From positions 20,245,934 to 20,309,933 of the forward strand of contig NC_045138.2 in the NCBI RefSeq assembly GCF_008831285.2: a stretch of DNA of 64,000 bases, in the 5' to 3' direction. Shown here in pieces: positions 12,801 through 23,302 of the stretch. The stretch is from Nymphaea colorata. Its lineage: Eukaryota; Streptophyta; Magnoliopsida; Nymphaeales; Nymphaeaceae. The notes beneath the pieces are model-generated. The model made no database searches. It saw only the letters and a list, made by a program, of their open reading frames with translations, and was not told where the DNA came from. The number at the start of each line of letters is the position of its first letter. Position 1 is the first letter of the stretch. Position numbers and translations under genes: made by a program.

Positions 12801-14020
12801 TTTTTAAAAATTTATGATCTCTCATTTTTATGTGGTTTGGAAACCAAAGTTCTCTTAAGTCCGCCTCTGCATAGAGTACACGAGATGACCATCCCCTCTT
12901 AAGCATGGAGATTAGTGCAACACCGTCAAATGATACAATAATACCCTTTTTAAAATTTCACCTATTGGGGAACTACGCAAGTAGAAACCGAACTCCACAT
13001 GCAACAAATGAGGGAAGGAAGGAAAAAAAAAAAGATTCATTGACGCAGGAGAAATGGATGTCGATGAAAGGTACACCCATAGGTACATGTCGGTGAAGAT
13101 TGTTTTTTACCGACATCCAAATAAAACGTCGATGAAAAGTAGCGTTCATTGAAGTGTGCCGGTATGATGTCATTGAAGTTGGACTTTTACTGACGTCCAG
13201 TTTGCAAACGTCTTTAAACAAACAATTTTTACTGACATCCAGCAGTAAACGTCAGTACAAGACGTCGATTTTATAAACGCTAGTAAAAAGAAGTTAGTTT
13301 TATCAACAGGCGGTTAAGCTCGCGTCGATAAAATTGTTTTTTGGCAAATAATTACCGATGTTTGTTACGTTTGTCAAGTATAACTCTATCTTTATGGACG
13401 TGTTTTTTACTTAAGTCGCTAATGCCACTTCCACGACATGCATGGAACGTCGTTAAAAGTGAGAAGTGAGGAAGCGTCTCATGAAATCGTCTCTTGCTTT
13501 ATCTATTCTATACACTTCTTTAATTGCAAATTGAATATAGAAATATAAGTTATCTCCATCTCTGGAGGTCATTTCCGGTCCATCGAGTCCCTCATCACAC
13601 GATGATCACCTGCAAAAACATGATACAAGTGTCAAGTATGTAGATGTACTTATCAAAATCTTACAACATACCATGGTGGCAACGCGGCCTAGACCAGAAT
13701 TATTCATCTTAAACCAAGCTCACTTGAGCATTTAAAATTTGTGAATCGTGATCTAAGTTTGCTTTGGTTTTGAAGTTTAACAAGCATAGACCTTAAGGGT
13801 GAGGTTACTAATCACGGCTTTTTATGAGATGAAGGTGATTAAATCTCACGTCGAAAAGGTGGTTTTCTGACACTGTGACAGTGAGAAAAACAAAGGTGAG
13901 TCTCAATTCAATGAGAGCACATGATGCATTTATGACACGGACATGATTGTCAAGGAATGAACATTGCATATTGTCGGTGCGTAGCTTCCAACCACGAACT
14001 AGCTCTCATGTATGCACCAA
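9831..14020 (+). repeat. Tandem-duplicated non-coding unit, copy 2 (~4.2 kb with insertions)
   Basis: It is the second copy of the 6940-9830 unit. Relative to copy 1 it contains extra low-complexity A/T DNA at about 9894-10200. It also carries about 1.1 kb of extra DNA at about 12340-13500, which is itself the start of the other repeat family (the ~3.2-kb unit) plus a small transposon-like insertion. No gene was recognised. Confidence 0.7.
13050..13475. mobile_element. Small element with subterminal-type repeats inside a tandem unit
   Basis: This stretch is missing from the matching place in copy 3 of the ~3.2-kb unit (near 25350), so it looks inserted. It holds several direct and inverted copies of a TTTTTACCGACATCCA/TTTTACTGACGTCCAG motif (13108, 13185, 13227) and its complement (AAACGTCGATGAAAAG, AAACGTCAGTAC, ACGTCGTTAAAAG). 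Clustered short motifs in both orientations are typical of the subterminal regions of CACTA-type or related plant DNA transposons. Clear terminal inverted repeats and target duplication were not found, so the class is uncertain. Confidence 0.45.
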
Positions 14021-14264
14021 ATGTGTATTTAAATATAAGGAACTCTAGTCTTGAACGGGTTGGTACAATAAATAGGTGGAAGCTAGTAGGGAGTTAGTAT
14101 TCATTTGGAATCTTTGAAGGGGCAACCTTCTTTATTATGAAAAGGGATCACAAACCTGCAAATTGAAGTATGGAGGGCGCGGGGCCGAAACACCGAAAAG
14201 CAAAACTTGCATCCCATGTGAACAAGGGGTAGTGTGGGAGTTTCGTCTCTCTTTTGGACAGTAT

Positions 14265-14395
14265 GATGAAATACTCATCTTGCTCATACGAAACATAAGG
14301 ACGTAGGATAAAATGCTCATTCTATTCATTCAAAATACATAGATTCTAAAGTAATAGAATGAAATACTCATCCTGCTCATCCAGAACACAAGGAA
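14265..14395 (+). repeat. Imperfect ~50-bp tandem repeats
   Basis: GATGAAATACTCATCTTGCTCAT, GATAAAATGCTCATTCTATT and GAATGAAATACTCATCCTGC are three variants of one motif. Each is followed by an (A/C)(A/C)GAA(A/C)A(C/T)A-type stretch. A single related motif occurs at 17218 and at 26188 in the other units. Confidence 0.5.
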
Positions 14396-14868
14396 CCCTT
14401 GACCCATATAGCAAGATTTAAGAAACAACCAAACTAGGGTTTTACAAATCAACTCCTATAAGATTTCCAAAATTATAAATTCCCAGTTAACTTGAAAGGA
14501 CAGGTGGAGTAAAAAACAAACACAAAGTGATGGGATGCAATAGGATAGTGACCATATTAAATGAAGAGGCTAGCCTAACTCAGTCAACTCAATAGACAGG
14601 GAAAAGAATACGGCACATAGGTTTGACCCAGGTCAGGCAAAGGAGACTTGCTAATGGTGGACTTTCTAAGGACCAAGTTAGATTCAGTAGCCCTCATATT
14701 TTATAAGATTCAAATTTCGCACCCACCATTTGTGGTAACAAAGAAATGGCATTTCGCATCAACCACATTGCTTTCGCCATAAACACATTCACAATAATAA
14801 AGAAAAAAAATGATTGCAAGTTCACAAACTTTCTCTCTATCTTCTCTCTCTCTCAACCAAGTAATGTG

Positions 14869-15010
14869 TAGCGCAACCGGTTGAGTTGGGTGGCATGTTG
14901 TGGTTACGTCCTCAATTTGAATCTTAAAAGGTATTATTTTCGTGACGGTATTGATATGTGTTGTTCTTGGAATTAGAGATGTCATTATGTAGGTTAAGTG
15001 GACTGGTTCT
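14869..15010 (+). mobile_element. tRNA-derived SINE (copy a)
   Basis: It starts at an A-box match TAGCGCAACCGG (14869-14880), with a degenerate B-box AATTTGAATCT about 34 bases later. The same tail as in the two other copies follows (rapid drift, ATTAGAGATGTCATTATG, TAAGTGGACTGGTTCTTG). The spacing of the two boxes fits an internal RNA polymerase III promoter. It interrupts a tandem-unit segment that is uninterrupted in the other two copies near 23380 and 26570, which supports insertion. Confidence 0.55.
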
Positions 15011-15433
15011 TGCCTTTAGAACTAGCAATTGGCTGTGCATGTGCCAACTGACTGGCTCAATTAGGTGCATTTATTTCATTCAAAGAACGTACAGTGCTTT
15101 ATAAATATAATAATAATAAAGTATATAATTATATATAAATCAATAAAATAATATAAAAAATAAGTTATTAGATTGAGTTGCACTGACTCAAGTTGGCCCA
15201 GCCCGACAACTTATCCGGCCCACCCGGTTTCAAGCCTGGGCCTGGCCCGAGTTGGGCAGGGTACCAGGCAAGTAACCAACCTGATGTCCAGCCTTATACA
15301 TGGTCAATATATTTGTTATTCTATTATATATACATATTGGTTTTGAATATTATAAAACCGTGTAAACGCCAATATACCTTTTATTCTATTATATAAACAT
15401 ATTGGTTTTAGATAATCTGGTCCATCGCCTTAG

Positions 15434-15643
15434 AGATATAAATCACGGCATATAATCTCAGTCTGAGATTTACGAATATTGATACATTAGTTGACAAGAA
15501 ATTGCAAATGTCTATCATGCTTCCGTCATTCTATCATTAGATATAAATCACGGCATATAATCTCAGTATGAGATTTACGAATATTGATACATTAGTTGAC
15601 AAGAAATTGCAAATGTCTATCATGCTTCCGTCATTCTATCATT
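15434..15643 (+). repeat. Near-perfect 105-bp tandem duplication
   Basis: The segment beginning AGATATAAATCACGGCATAT and ending TTCCGTCATTCTATCATT occurs twice without a gap (15434-15538 and 15539-15643). I see one difference (CAGTCTGAG versus CAGTATGAG). The related segments in the other two large units are single, so this is a recent local event. Confidence 0.88.
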
Positions 15644-16156
15644 TTCAAAGCCAAAAATTGATAGTCTTTCCCTTGTTTTTAGTATATTTACTTTTGAGCT
15701 TGAGCCTCTTCGAGATGTCCCAAAAAAATATATATTAATCCGGCATAGCATCCTGAAAATTATTTTGATTTATTTTCTAAAATTGCACTGTGGAAAATAT
15801 CATATTGTCAGTATGTATCAATCGGCAGCGCCTCTCTCTCTTTCTTTTTGAATCCTGTCACTTTAAGTCAATATAATATTAGTCGTGAACTTGTTTTTTC
15901 TTTTGGTTTCATGGAAGGAAAAGGCATGCATCATAGATCATCTGGGCTTTTGGCAGCGACCAGGGTGACATCAATGGAAATTGTAAGCTTTTCCAAGAAA
16001 GCAAGCGAGGCATGTATGATTTGCTCTTGAAGTCGAATTACCAGGAAACCTCCAATTCTCTTTCTAAAAATTCATAATCTTCTCGGCCTGTTTGCTGTCG
16101 AGTCATTTTCTACTTAGCAATAGTGAATCCAGTCGCTTCACTTTGCACTCTATGAA

Positions 16157-16305
16157 TAGCACAACCGATCAGGTCGGGTGGCGTCTTGTAGCCACGTCCA
16201 CCGTTCGAATCCTGAAGGGTGCTATCCTAATGATATTAAGGATTGTTGATCTTGAGATTAGAAGTGTCATTATAAGGCTAAGTGGACCTGCTCTAGTCCC
16301 CCCAC
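16157..16305 (+). mobile_element. tRNA-derived SINE (copy b)
   Basis: This is the best preserved copy. The A-box TAGCACAACCGA is at 16157-16168 and the B-box CGTTCGAATCC at 16202-16212, 33 bases after the A-box end. It is followed by CTGAAGGGTGCTATCC, TAAGGATTGTTGATCTTGAG and GGCTAAGTGGACCTGCTCT. The last two blocks are shared with the copy at 24926. Both boxes fit RNA polymerase III promoter consensus, as in plant SINEs of tRNA origin. Confidence 0.65.
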
Positions 16306-17474
16306 CTTCTCCCTTCTTCTCTCTCTCTTCCCCATTGCAGGTTTAAGATCAGAATAGTTAGAATGAGAACTTGTGGGGCCCTCGCCTCAAACTCTCTCTT
16401 TCTTTCGTTCTCTTTCTACACAATGTCTTTTCTGTAGTTCTGGCAACAAGTTCTACGTTCATGGCTGGATAGGGTTTTTCATTTTTTAATGTCAAACAGT
16501 TTTTCTTTTCATTTTCTATTTTTTGTTTGTTGCATATCTACTTTATGTTATTAGCTTTTCATTTATTTTATTTTTCCACAATTTTTTAACTTTTTAAAAA
16601 ATTACCATATTTTTTCTTTTTTTTTCGTCTTTTTCAAGCTCATCGTATTGTACTCTAAGAAAACCTTGTCGTTTAAAACTTCAAAACGTTATTCATGTTA
16701 AAGCAAGATCAGATGGGCAATTAAAATTTGTGAATCGTGATCTAAGGTCCGCTTTGAAGTTTAACAAGCATATAGGCCTAAGGGTTGACGGCACTAATCA
16801 CGGCATTTTATGAGCTGAAGGTGACTAAATTTCATGTCACAAAGGTGGTTTTGTGATATGAGAAGAACAAAGGTGAGTCTTTTAAGTCAATGAGAGTACA
16901 TAATCCATTTAGGTGACCATGCATGATTGTCAAAGAATGAACATTGCATATTGCCGGTGCGAAGCTGCCAACCACGAATTGTGTGCAAGGAACTCTAGTT
17001 TGGAAGGGAGTTGGCACAATAGATGGAGCGGGGACTCGCTGGTGGTCAGTCTCTGCTTCAAAAATTTGAGACATCAACCGTTTGTATTGTAAAAAAAGTC
17101 ACTGACATGCACGTTGAATAGTGACAGGAGCGGCACCTCGAAACACGAAAGGCAGGTCTTGCACTATAAGGGGAAGAGGGATTGGATGGGTGTTTCGACT
17201 CTTTTATTGGCGATAGGATGAAATACTCCTCCTACTTACACAGAACAAAAAAAACCATACTCCTGTTTTCCTTCAAAAGTTCATTAGAATCAAACTTAGC
17301 TGATAAGCTAGGGTTTTTCAAATCAATTCTTACAAGATTTCCAAAATTACAAAGTTTCAATTAACTTGAGAAGACAGGTGGAGTCAAACCCAAGACAAAA
17401 GTGTTTGGATGCAATAGGGTTGTGACCAGATTAAACGAAGCAGCTAGCATAACTGAGTCAACCCAATAAAGAAT

Positions 17475-17490
17475 GAAAAGAACAAGGAGA
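17475..17490 (+). repeat. Left target-site duplication of the LINE (16 bp)
   Basis: GAAAAGAACAAGGAGA directly precedes the element and recurs exactly at 23287-23302 directly after it. In the third tandem unit the corresponding region (26450-26490) has no element between its left and right parts. Confidence 0.9.
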
Positions 17491-17491
17491 G

Positions 17492-18479
17492 ATGGTGGGA
17501 CCAGACGGGAGTGCAGAATCCATGGCTTTGGGGGGAGATGCAGAGTCCGCTAATAGGGGAGACATGGTGGTTCCTGGCTGGAGTCAAGAACCCATGGATT
17601 TGGGTGGAGTCACAGAGCCTGCTAATAGGGGAATGGTATTGCCTGCAGCGATCAATCCCTTACATGGTAAATCTTGGGCATCCATAGTCGATGGGGGGAG
17701 GGTAGATGAGGAGATGAGTTTACTTCCGTTAGAGAAGAAGGAGATATCAGGGAAGAAGCGACTGACTATATCACAACAGTCATATGAACGCTTGTGTCAG
17801 CCATTTCAGTTTAGTGCCATTGCTACTCTCGCGGGTGGTGCAGGGAAAGGGCGTCTGGACTACAGTTTCATCTTCACAAGTCTCAAAAACTTATGGCCGG
17901 GTGTTGCTGATTTAATGTTTACATCAGTAGGGAAAGGTATGTTTCTCCTTCCTACCTCCTCAGAAGTTGTTCTTAAATTCATATTGTCTCTCGGTCGATG
18001 GTATGTTGGCAGGAGACTTCTTATTGCAAATCAATGGCACCCCCATGAGGATCGAGAGCTCTAATCGAGTCTGTATATGGATTAGACTGCCTGATTTACC
18101 TGTAGAATGGTGGAACCCTCGCATTTTCACTGACATTGCAGAGCTAATAGGAGGCTCATTCGTGGAAGCGGATGAATATACCAGGCATCTTCATCGTTTT
18201 GGCTTTGCCCGCATAAAGATTGAAATACCGTTGGGGTTCAGCCCCATATCAGAGATCAAGATGGAGATTTCAGGGGGTAAGATATTAGTTGAAACCATAG
18301 AATATGAAACCAAGGTTAAGTACTGCCACAAATGTGGATCCACGGCTCATTTTGAAGGGTCCTGTGCTGTGAGAGAGGCTGCCACGGAAGTGGAGAAGGG
18401 TTCCCCCAATGGGTGGCAACTAGTAAAAACTCCCAAAAGACGCGCCCCACACAAGGATAAAGAGGATCCCTTAAAATAA
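17492..18479 (+). pseudogene. LINE ORF1 (gag-like nucleic-acid-binding protein), frameshifted
   Basis: Two overlapping frames make up the protein. The first, 17492-18064, opens at the extreme 5' end of the element. The second, ending with TAA at 18477-18479, takes over at about 17970-18020. Matches to the plant LINE ORF1 family are the DUF4283-like segment (YSFIFTSLKNLWPG..., then CIWIRLPDLPVEWWNPRIF and ELIGGSF), and the zinc knuckle CHKCGSTAHFEGSC (CX2CX4HX4C, encoded near 18321-18363). ORF1 proteins of this group bind the element RNA. The frame change shows it is not functional. Confidence 0.8.
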
Positions 18480-18503
18480 AATAGATTCCAAGCGCTTACG
18501 CTT

Positions 18504-19112
18504 TTGCCAGAGACCAAAAATGACAAGGAAAATTCTACCAAAAGTCTTGGTGGGAGGGTTACAGAAAGCTCAGAAGGGAAGGAGAAGGGTTTAACTAATG
18601 TGGTAGAAGCTAACAGGGCAGAGGAGGGAGCTATTCCAGTTGCACAGTCCACAAAGCAAGGTGCTGAAGTTGTGCAAGCCTCACAAGCTGCCTTGGTGCC
18701 TCCAGGGCCAGCCTCAAGCACCTTAAATGGCCTTGTGGGCTCTGCAGTAATAGATTCAAACCCTCTGCTAGAGTCTAACAATATCCACATGACTGATAAG
18801 GTGAAAAAATGAACCCTTAAGCACCGAGAGGTGAATGGCACCAAAAAGAGAATCAACCCACCAAAAGAGAGCGACAGAAATGTGAAGACAGGTGGGTGCT
18901 TACATGAAAAGACAGACCTTACTATGGTCGAGGTTACACCGGAGCTCGAGGACGGCCCCTCTTCAGATGATATGGATGTTGGCAATATGGATGTTGGCAA
19001 CGTAGTGGCTAAGGCTTGTTCTGAGGCCATGGACAATGATTATGAGGATGATCCTTCCAATGACCGGATGGGTAGCTGCGAAGGGAGGGGGCTTGGTCAC
19101 CTTGGCTTATGA
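18504..19112 (+). pseudogene. LINE ORF1 C-terminal/linker region, broken
   Basis: Two short frames, 18504-18812 and 18831-19112, run in the element's direction and are low in complexity: acidic, rich in Glu, Asp, Asn and Ser, with a duplicated MDVGN(M/V). They end just where ORF2 begins, with ATGA overlap at 19109-19112. They resemble the variable C-terminal tail of plant LINE ORF1 but have no diagnostic motif. Confidence 0.5.
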
Positions 19113-22100
19113 ATATACTTGCTTGGAATGTCCGCGGGCTGGCAGTGCCTCCAGCCCAACACGAGTCCTTAAGGACTCTCAGGAATATGAACACCACTAT
19201 TGCGTTTGCAATTGATTCCAAACTTAATGCGGAGCAACTTCAGAAGTTCAAATACAAGGTTCCAGAGATGCAGATTGTCTCTAACATCCATATTTCAGGT
19301 CCATGGGCATGCATACCAATGAGGATGAGCATACCAGTTAAGTGTAAAACGATCCCTACTTAACTGGCATGCTCATCCTCATTGGATCGTTTTACACTTC
19401 TCTAAAATTCAGTCGGGTCTGCATTTTGTAGTTATAGGAGTTTATATGCATACTGATTTTAGAATCAGAAAGGACCTTTTTCTGAGGCTTTGCGCTGTAG
19501 TGAATCAATGTAGTGTGTCAGTCATTTGTATGTGTGACTTCAATGCAGTTTCTAACAGTAATGAGAAAACTGGGATGGCACCTGCTATCCAAGCATGCAT
19601 TGCTCTTTCCAATTTTGTTTCCCAATCGGCCTTATGTGAAATATCCTGCCTAGACATGAAATTCACTTGGACCAACAATCGTGTGGGACAAGAGAATGTC
19701 ATGTCAAAAATTGATAGATGCTATGTCTCTTAGGAATGGTTGGATGACCCTGAACTTACCCTGCACCTGGAAGTGCAGCAGAGAACCATCTCAGATCACA
19801 ATTCCATTTTGCTTTATATATCCAAACGTAGGTACAACACTTGGGGTCGCTCTCCTTTTCACCACTTTCAGTATTGGCAGGACATGGCAGGATATAGCGA
19901 TCTAGTCCGTTCTGCAGTGGACACTAGGGGCTGCACCATGATCAAGCTCATACAGAAACTGAAAGCTACCAGGGACAAGCTGAAGGTTTGGTGCAAGGGT
20001 GAAGCCAATAATCTCCCTAATCAAATTATGGCGATGAAGACAAGTATCAAGTTTATTCAAACCCAAAGTGAGTGTGACATGTCTGAAGCGATTGAAGAAG
20101 AATGCAGACTTAAGCATGAACTATCTAGACTCCTCTGGCTAGAAGAACGACTTTGGCGTCAAAAGTCTAGAATTAAATGGTTGAGGGACGGCGACTTGAA
20201 CACCAAATTCTTTCAGGTGATTGCCAATGGCAGGAGGCGTCGTAACAAGATTGAGACTATTACTCATGAGGGTCAACTTGCGACGGACAGTCTGGAAATC
20301 TTTACAGCTTGTACTGATTTTTTCACCACCCTGTTAGGGAGCACACAAGGTTCAGGGCGCTTACCTCAATCTGTTGCGCCAGGTCCTACTGTGACGTCTG
20401 AGGAGAGTGATGAGCTTCTTAAACCTATTAATGATACTGAAATCAAGTGGGCGGTTATGGAGGCTGATCGGGACTCTGCGCCTAGACCAGATGGGTTCGG
20501 GAACAGTTTTTTTCAATCCAATTGGAGCGTTGTGTAGGAGGCAGTGGGAGGGGCTATACGTGGGTTTTTCAATACCAACAGACTGGTGAAATCAGTTAAT
20601 AAGGCTCACATTATTCTTCTGCCCAAGGAGCAAGGTGTAATGCAGGTGGAGAAGTTTCGGCCCATCTCCCTTTGCACCAGCATTCTGAAATTTGTCACTC
20701 GGATCATGGTCAAACGTATGCGGCCTATATTGAACAGGATCATCGCAAAAAACCAAAATGTCTTCCTCTCAGCGAGGTGCATTCAGGATAATTTTCTCCT
20801 TAGCCAAGAAATTGTTCACATTCTTCAAAACAGCAAGAAGAAAGCAGTTTGTGTGAAAATTGATTTGAGTAAGGCCTATGACAGAGTGAATTGGGAGTTC
20901 TTGCAAGCCACCTTGTGCTATCTAGGATTTCATGATTTGTGGGTAAAGAAAGTTATGACGATTGTTACCACAGTTAAATCGGCTTTGCTTATCAATGGCA
21001 AGGAAGGTACATTGTTTGAAAACAATAGAGGACTCAGGCAGGGGGACCCACTCTCCCCGTATTTATTTATCACTATGATAAAAATGCTCACGTGCAGCAT
21101 TCAAGCTCAAGTTAATAACAATCAAATTAGGATTCCCGCCAAGGGGGCTGGTAACACTCCTCCTTTCTCTACCTTATATGCAAACGATATCATTTTCTTC
21201 ATTCAAGGCAGAATTAAAAACTTTCGGAACTTGAAAGCGTGTCTTGATGACTTCTCCTCTCGTTCTGGCCTTGTCATTAATAATGACAAAAGTTATGTTC
21301 TCTCTTTCAATTTGGACAGCCAGGTTCAAATTCAAATAGAGCAAGAATTAGGTTGGCGTCAAGGATATCTTCCTTCCAAGTATCTTGGCATCCCCCTTTA
21401 GACGAATGACGTGACAGAGGAGCAATGCATACATTTAGTCCTTCGCACATGTCAAAAGCTTACCCTTTGGAAACAAAAATGTCTATCATTTGCTGGCTGA
21501 CTCAGCCTCATAAAGCATGCTCTTTCTATGATGCATGCTTACTGGAGTTTGGTGGTTAAGCTCCCTGCCACCACTTGCAAACTTTTCAACAAAATGGCAG
21601 CTGAGTTTTTATGGGGTGATACGGTGGACCACAAAAATCATCATCGCATCAAATGGGCTACACTATGTCTTTCTAAGTTAGAGGGAGGTGCAGGACTCAG
21701 AGACCTTAGTAAAACTAATCAGGCCAACTTGGCGTTCTTAGTGTATCGCGTGACACAACAATCCTCCCCATGGGCTGAGCTTGTTAGAGGGCGCTACTAT
21801 GAGCGCAAAGCCCTGACCGACAACAGTATAAGGGGTAAAGGGGTGTTCAAAGCATGGCGTAGGGCCCTACAGGCATGGAGTAGGATTAAAGGTGACGTTC
21901 ACTGGAAGATTGGCAATGGTAAGTTGGCCAAATTTTGGATAGAACAATGGGGAGCAGGCCATCTGATTGAAAAAATTCCCACATCCCATCTCCACCTAAT
22001 TCGTGACACGCTTGGGAGCACAGTGAGTGACATTATGGGAGTGAATGGAGATTACATTAGTCACTTCCTTGCGAGATTAAACATTCCTTTTACTTGTCCT

Positions 22101-23219
22101 AATCTGCAAGAAGAGCAGCCTGATGTCATGGTTTGGAGATCTGAAGATCAAAGGGATTTCAACTGGCATGAACTTTGGCAAAAGATTAGGAAGAAAGGTC
22201 CCAAGAATGATGACAATATGCTTGTTTGGAAAGGGAGAGGACTTCCAAGAGCCACCTGGACTGTTTATTTAGGTGTCGCAGGACGCCTCCCTACCGATAG
22301 TTTTGTGCAAAAACAGGGTCAATCCCTCGCTTCGAGGTGCTCTGTTTGTAAGCGAGAGATCGAAGACCTCAAACATGTGTTTTTCACTTGTAAAAGGGCC
22401 CTCTCCATCTGGAACTGCATTTTTGACAAATTTGGAAGGGCCAAACAGTGGAGTAGGAGTCCCAATAACATTTTGCAAGGTCTTATCTGGTGGCATAGGA
22501 AATACTTCAAAGAAAAAAGCTTTGATAAATGCTGGAAAGACAGCTTCCATATGGCGATATGGTTTATTTGGAAAACTCGTAACCACACTAAGCATAAAGG
22601 CGATCTTCCTATTGGCATCCTAGCAACACAGTTTTGGATGCACTGCAACGAATTTTGGTGGAATTATCATTGGAAAGGGACTCAGCATTACAAAATTTGT
22701 AACTGGCTTCGCTCTCGGATCCCTTGGAGCAATGGAGGCATCAATGATGATAGATGGGTTGAAATCAGCATTTCTTCATGGTGCAAGGGCAGCAAAAGAG
22801 GAGTGGCAGGTCTCATTGGAGACGTCTCTGGGGGCTTCCGTTTTGGCTTGGCTTGCTGGTTTGAGAACAACATAGGATGGTGGGAGACAGAGGTTCTTTT
22901 GGAATGCATTGGACACCTAGCGAACATTGAAGATAACTGTGGGCGCATTCATCTACGGGCAAATGATGGAGATTGGAAGCAACACTTATGCAACATCACT
23001 GAACGGCACACAGAAAATGTTGATCTTTTCATGAGGAGCAACAACTTTCTTAATAGGCTTTCAATCTCTAAGGGATGGCCGACTGCTGAAGCTACTCACC
23101 TTTTGTTGATTATTCCGGCCAATGGTTTGTACAGAAATGGATTCCTCATGACAACATGTGGGATCCATTTAACTAAAGATACATTACGAGTTGAGGTTCT
23201 GTGGGAACCCATTTTTTGA
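19109..23219 (+). pseudogene. LINE ORF2 (endonuclease-reverse transcriptase), multiply interrupted
   Basis: It opens with MNILAWNVRGLA, the usual start of the plant LINE endonuclease, at 19109. The second endonuclease part (19446-19733) holds CMCDFNAV (normally GDFN) and ends at a TAG. SDHNSILLYI, carrying the SDH motif, follows at about 19790. Reverse transcriptase continues from 20544 with FRPISLCTSILKFVTRIM, KIDLSKAYDRVNWEFL and GLRQGDPLSPYLF. The active-site box reads YANDIIFF, so its first catalytic aspartate is changed. Stops lie at 20535 and 21399. The last part (21528-23219) holds the zf-RVT region (CSVCKREIEDLKHVFFTC) and a tail resembling RNase H (GVAGLIGDVSGGFRFGLACW). Confidence 0.88.
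19316..19399. repeat. Inverted duplication inside LINE ORF2
   Basis: Bases 19316-19343 are the reverse complement of 19358-19385, with one mismatch over 28 bases. Bases 19340-19355 are the exact reverse complement of 19384-19399. The two overlapping inversions leave a compact palindromic cluster and destroy the endonuclease frame. This looks like a template-switch scar. Confidence 0.85.
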
Positions 23220-23286
23220 TGTACATATCACCTCATTCTGTTGCAATAAAAGGTTGGGGGCCTAACCCCCACGCAGCCATTGTCCG

Positions 23287-23302
23287 GAAAAGAACAAGGA
23301 GA
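23287..23302 (+). repeat. Right target-site duplication of the LINE (16 bp)
   Basis: It is an exact copy of 17475-17490. The sequence then continues directly into CGCGCTAATGGTGGCC, the start of the right part of the tandem unit. Confidence 0.9.

Larger units (their letters stand above)
12340..15720 (+). repeat. ~3.2-kb tandem unit, copy 1 of 3
   Basis: The left part starts at GCACTGTAGAAAATATCATATT. It contains ATATAATATTAGTCGTCAA (12658) and TGTACAATTTGCTCTTGAAG (12750), and ends with TGATGGGATGCAATAGGATAG (14529) and the CTCAGTCAACTCAATAGACA block (14579). The right part starts at GGAGACTTGCTAATGGTGG (14642). It contains TGACTGGCTCAATTAGGTGC (15049) and ATAAATCACGGCATATAATC (15439), and ends near GAGCTTGAGCCTCTTCGAG. 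All of these landmarks recur in order in copies 2 and 3. No coding content is recognisable. Confidence 0.75.
17491..23286 (+). mobile_element. Inactive L1-type non-LTR retrotransposon (LINE)
   Basis: The element is about 5.8 kb and flanked by a 16-bp target duplication, the hallmark of target-primed reverse transcription. Order: ORF1 with a DUF4283-like region and a CCHC zinc knuckle, then ORF2 with apurinic-type endonuclease, reverse transcriptase, zf-RVT and a possible RNase H-like tail. It is dead: ORF1 is frameshifted, ORF2 contains several stops, and the RT active-site box reads YAND rather than YADD. The first base pair of ORF1 ATG lies one base inside the left end, so any 5' UTR is missing. 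The 3' end lacks a poly(A) run and instead has AATAAAAG and a 6-bp stem-loop at 23255-23271. Confidence 0.92.

Noticed and set aside
18347..19036. A 229-residue minus-strand frame inside the LINE
   Set aside because: It lies opposite ORF1, which carries the recognisable zinc knuckle on the plus strand; the antisense frame matches nothing and is a shadow.
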